Shown here: positions 61,918 to 64,000 of the stretch, piece by piece
Layout of the letters: every line of letters starts with the position of its first letter
How positions within the stretch are numbered: the stretch's first letter is position 1
NCBI RefSeq assembly: GCF_014202695.1
Contig: NZ_JACHHH010000002.1
Span: forward strand, 124,001 to 188,000
DNA: 64,000 nucleotides
From: Oribacterium sinus
Lineage (GTDB): Bacteria; Bacillota; Clostridia; Lachnospirales; Lachnospiraceae
Direction: 5' to 3'
Translations under genes and position numbers: made by a program
The notes under the pieces: generated by a model
What the model was told of the DNA's origin: nothing
What the model saw: only the letters and a program-made list of their open reading frames with translations
The model's database searches: none

Positions 61918-62983
61918 GGAGAATCAGGTGTTCGAAAATGCAGAGAGGAACTCTTCAAGAGATGGCATAGAATCTGAAAAGGTCGGCTTATGGGGAATGA
62001 AATCCATTGAGAATGGTGCTAATGCTGCTCTAAATCCGTATTCCGTGGAAGAGGGATTTCAAAAGAGAAGGCAGGAAGTGGAAGCCATTCTGACCGCATT
62101 TTTGCCGGAGGAAAAGGGGCCTGCGAAGACCGGAATAGAAGCCATGAACTACAGCCTTATGGTAGGAGGAAAACGGATTCGGCCCATCCTGCTTCGAGAG
62201 GCCTTTTTGCTTTTCGCCGGGGAGAAGAGACAGAAGCTTTTCCTACCCTTGGCTGAAGCTTTTATGGTGGCCATGGAGATGATTCATAGCTTTTCCCTTT
62301 GTCATGATGACCTGCCTGCCATGGATAATGACAAGTATCGTAGAGGAAAGGAAGCTACCTGGTACCGTTTTACGGAGGCCCAGGGGATACTGGCAGGAGA
62401 TTCTTTGAGCCTTTACGCCTTTCAGTGGGTACTGGAAGTTTTGGAAAGGGAAGGGAAAAAGGGCGACAGTGTAGAGCTTCTTTCCCCTACCATGCAAGGC
62501 CTTAAGATTTTGGCCAAGTCTGCCGGGATAGAGGGCATGATTGGGGGACAGGTGCTGGATATTGAAAAAACAGGACAGCCCTTAACGGAGGAAGAGCTTT
62601 TCTTTATTTACCGAAAGAAAACCGCAGCTCTCCTTTCCGCCTCTTTAGAAATTGGGGCTTTACTGGGAGGGGCCAATTTGGAAGAGCAGGAGAAGCTGGC
62701 TTCCTTTGGAGAGAAAATCGGCCTGGCCTTCCAGATTCGGGATGATATTTTGGATGAGATTTCCAGCTTTTCCGAGCTGGGAAAGCCTATCCACTCTGAT
62801 GCGGAGCAGGAGAAAACCACGGCTCTCAGCCTTTATGGCATGGAGAAGGCGGAGGCCATGGTGGAGCAGTATACGGAAGAGGGCAGAAGCCTCTTACAAA
62901 GCTTGGATCGAAATGTAGTAGATGGGGAAGCATTGGATTTTCTTCTTTCCTTTAGTCAGTATCTTTGTTCCAGAAGGAGCTAG
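61910..62983 (+). CDS. ispA: Polyprenyl diphosphate synthase (farnesyl/geranylgeranyl type)
   Basis: Condenses IPP with allylic diphosphates. I choose the ATG at 61910, which overlaps the xseB stop; this gives 357 residues with about 50 extra N-terminal residues before the family core. A start at 61997 would give a normal length. It shows GGKRIRPILL, the first Asp-rich motif DDLPAMD in CHDDLPAMDNDKYRRGKEAT, GQVLDIE and the second Asp motif QIRDDILDE. The product may feed quinone-free roles such as undecaprenyl phosphate synthesis. Confidence 0.92.
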   Translation: MLKENQVFENAERNSSRDGIESEKVGLWGMKSIENGANAALNPYSVEEGFQKRRQEVEAILTAFLPEEKGPAKTGIEAMNYSLMVGGKRIRPILLREAFLLFAGEKRQKLFLPLAEAFMVAMEMIHSFSLCHDDLPAMDNDKYRRGKEATWYRFTEAQGILAGDSLSLYAFQWVLEVLEREGKKGDSVELLSPTMQGLKILAKSAGIEGMIGGQVLDIEKTGQPLTEEELFFIYRKKTAALLSASLEIGALLGGANLEEQEKLASFGEKIGLAFQIRDDILDEISSFSELGKPIHSDAEQEKTTALSLYGMEKAEAMVEQYTEEGRSLLQSLDRNVVDGEALDFLLSFSQYLCSRRS

Positions 62984-63111
62984 AAGGAAGGCAGTTTTGC
63001 TTTACTAGGAGCTTTCGAAAAGGAAATCTGTTTTCTTAATAAGGAGCGATGGAGAAAGTCTGTTGGAAGAAGCGATAGTTTCTCTTTGTTGAAAGAATTA
63101 GGAGATTTTTC

Positions 63112-64000
63112 ATGATATTAGAGTCAATTCATGGGGCGGAGGATGTAAAGAGGCTGTCCCTTTCCGAACAAAAGGCCTTGGCCAAGGAGCTGAGACGCTT
63201 TATTTTGGAAAAAACCTCCATGCATGGGGGGCATTTGGCCTCCAATCTGGGGGTGGTGGAGCTTACCATCGCTCTTTTTCATAGCCTGAATCTGCCCCAG
63301 GATAAGCTGGTGTGGGACGTGGGACACCAGTGCTATACCCATAAGATTCTCTCCGGAAGAATGGACGACTTCGACGGGCTTCGACAGCTGGGGGGAATCA
63401 GCGGTTTTCCCAAGCGGGAGGAAAGTCCCTATGACTGCTTTAATACCGGCCACAGCTCCACCTCCATTTCCGCAGCTTTGGGAATAGCCCAGGCCAGGGA
63501 TATTTTGGGAGGGAAGGAAACGGTGGTAGCGGTCATTGGAGATGGAGCCCTTACCGGAGGCATGGCCTATGAGGCTTTAAACAATGCTTCGAAAATGAAG
63601 AAGAACTTCATTATCATTTTAAATGATAACGAAATGTCCATTGCCAAGAATGTGGGGGGGATTTCCACCTACCTAAACGGTATTCGCTCTCATGAGAATT
63701 ACACCCATTTCAAAGAGAATTTTGCGGCAGGACTTTCCAGGGTGCCTATCCTTGGGCCAAGTCTTGTGGATCGTTTGAAAAATACCAAAAACTCCATTAA
63801 ACAGCTTTTTGTTCGAGGCATGTTTTTTGAAAACATGGGCATTACCTATCTGGGGCCTGTGGATGGACATGATCTTAAGGCTTTGGAGACGGTGTTACAG
63901 GAAGCGAAGAGGGTGGATCATGCGGTTTTAATCCATGTGGTCACCAAAAAGGGAAAGGGCTATGTGCCGGCGGAGAAGTCTCCAAGCCATTACCATGGGG
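63112..64000 (+). CDS. dxs: 1-deoxy-D-xylulose-5-phosphate synthase, 3'-truncated
   Basis: First enzyme of the MEP pathway; thiamine diphosphate-dependent. The start at 63112 has TTAGGAG upstream, and the frame stays open to the window end (296 codons seen of about 620). It shows HGGHLASNLGVVELTIALF, VWDVGHQCYTHKIL, FNTGHSSTSISAALG, the TPP motif VIGDGALTGGMAYEALNNA and VDGHDLKAL. It follows ispA in the same direction. Confidence 0.97.
   Translation, partial: MILESIHGAEDVKRLSLSEQKALAKELRRFILEKTSMHGGHLASNLGVVELTIALFHSLNLPQDKLVWDVGHQCYTHKILSGRMDDFDGLRQLGGISGFPKREESPYDCFNTGHSSTSISAALGIAQARDILGGKETVVAVIGDGALTGGMAYEALNNASKMKKNFIIILNDNEMSIAKNVGGISTYLNGIRSHENYTHFKENFAAGLSRVPILGPSLVDRLKNTKNSIKQLFVRGMFFENMGITYLGPVDGHDLKALETVLQEAKRVDHAVLIHVVTKKGKGYVPAEKSPSHYHG

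Overview
The window looks like a chromosome segment of a Gram-positive anaerobe of the Lachnospiraceae. An Oribacterium-like oral or gut member is my best guess, but this is inferred from gene content, not from a marker search. The grounds are a class B sortase/pilin locus, pyruvate phosphate dikinase, a MarR (OhrR-type) regulator beside thioredoxin reductase, glucan/choline-binding-type wall repeats, an IspE/IspA/Dxs (MEP) isoprenoid pathway, strong AGGAGG ribosome sites and moderate GC in the core.

Layout. 0-2.9 kb: the end of a sortase-B pilus operon (truncated pilin, sortase, second pilin). 3-4.6 kb: ispE and a GntR regulator on the minus strand. 4.7-12.5 kb: a TetR regulator with an RND efflux pump (adaptor and transporter), then two TolC-like proteins; three 15-bp operator-like sites spaced 36 bp apart precede tetR. 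12.7-14.8 kb: recA (with an SOS-box-like site) and recX. 14.9-21.1 kb: an ORF6N protein, thioredoxin/thioredoxin reductase/MarR, UDP-galactopyranose mutase and a two-component system. 21.6-26.6 kb: ppdK, an uncharacterised DUF4869-like/P-loop pair and a lipoprotein.

26.8-44.3 kb is a surface polysaccharide locus. Its first one and a half genes (CapD-type dehydratase, initiating sugar transferase) have core-like composition. The rest is AT-rich: transferases, Wzy, Wzx, a dTDP-3-amino-3,6-dideoxyhexose branch of Fdt type, a TagF-like transferase and a three-domain nucleotidyltransferase/PEP-mutase protein. The composition change falls inside a sugar-transferase/SDR fusion gene. The AT-rich zone continues to about 50.8 kb with an uncharacterised membrane gene pair, an IS110 element with a candidate bridge RNA between inverted IS remnants, and an AbiEi/AbiEii toxin-antitoxin operon with palindromic operators.

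51.1-58.7 kb: an IdeS/Mac-like cysteine protease with wall-binding repeats, an RfbH-type dehydratase, a second wall-repeat protein, a Panacea/GNAT-like putative toxin-antitoxin pair and an orphan BrnA with a decayed brnT. 59.1-64 kb: a housekeeping run asp23-nusB-xseA-xseB-ispA-dxs (dxs truncated by the window end).

The most unusual non-coding signal is a family of four long, nested palindromic elements (9.9, 21.2, 55.4 and 58.9 kb). They share a conserved core, while their stems differ in sequence but stay paired, which suggests a conserved folded RNA or mobile hairpin element.
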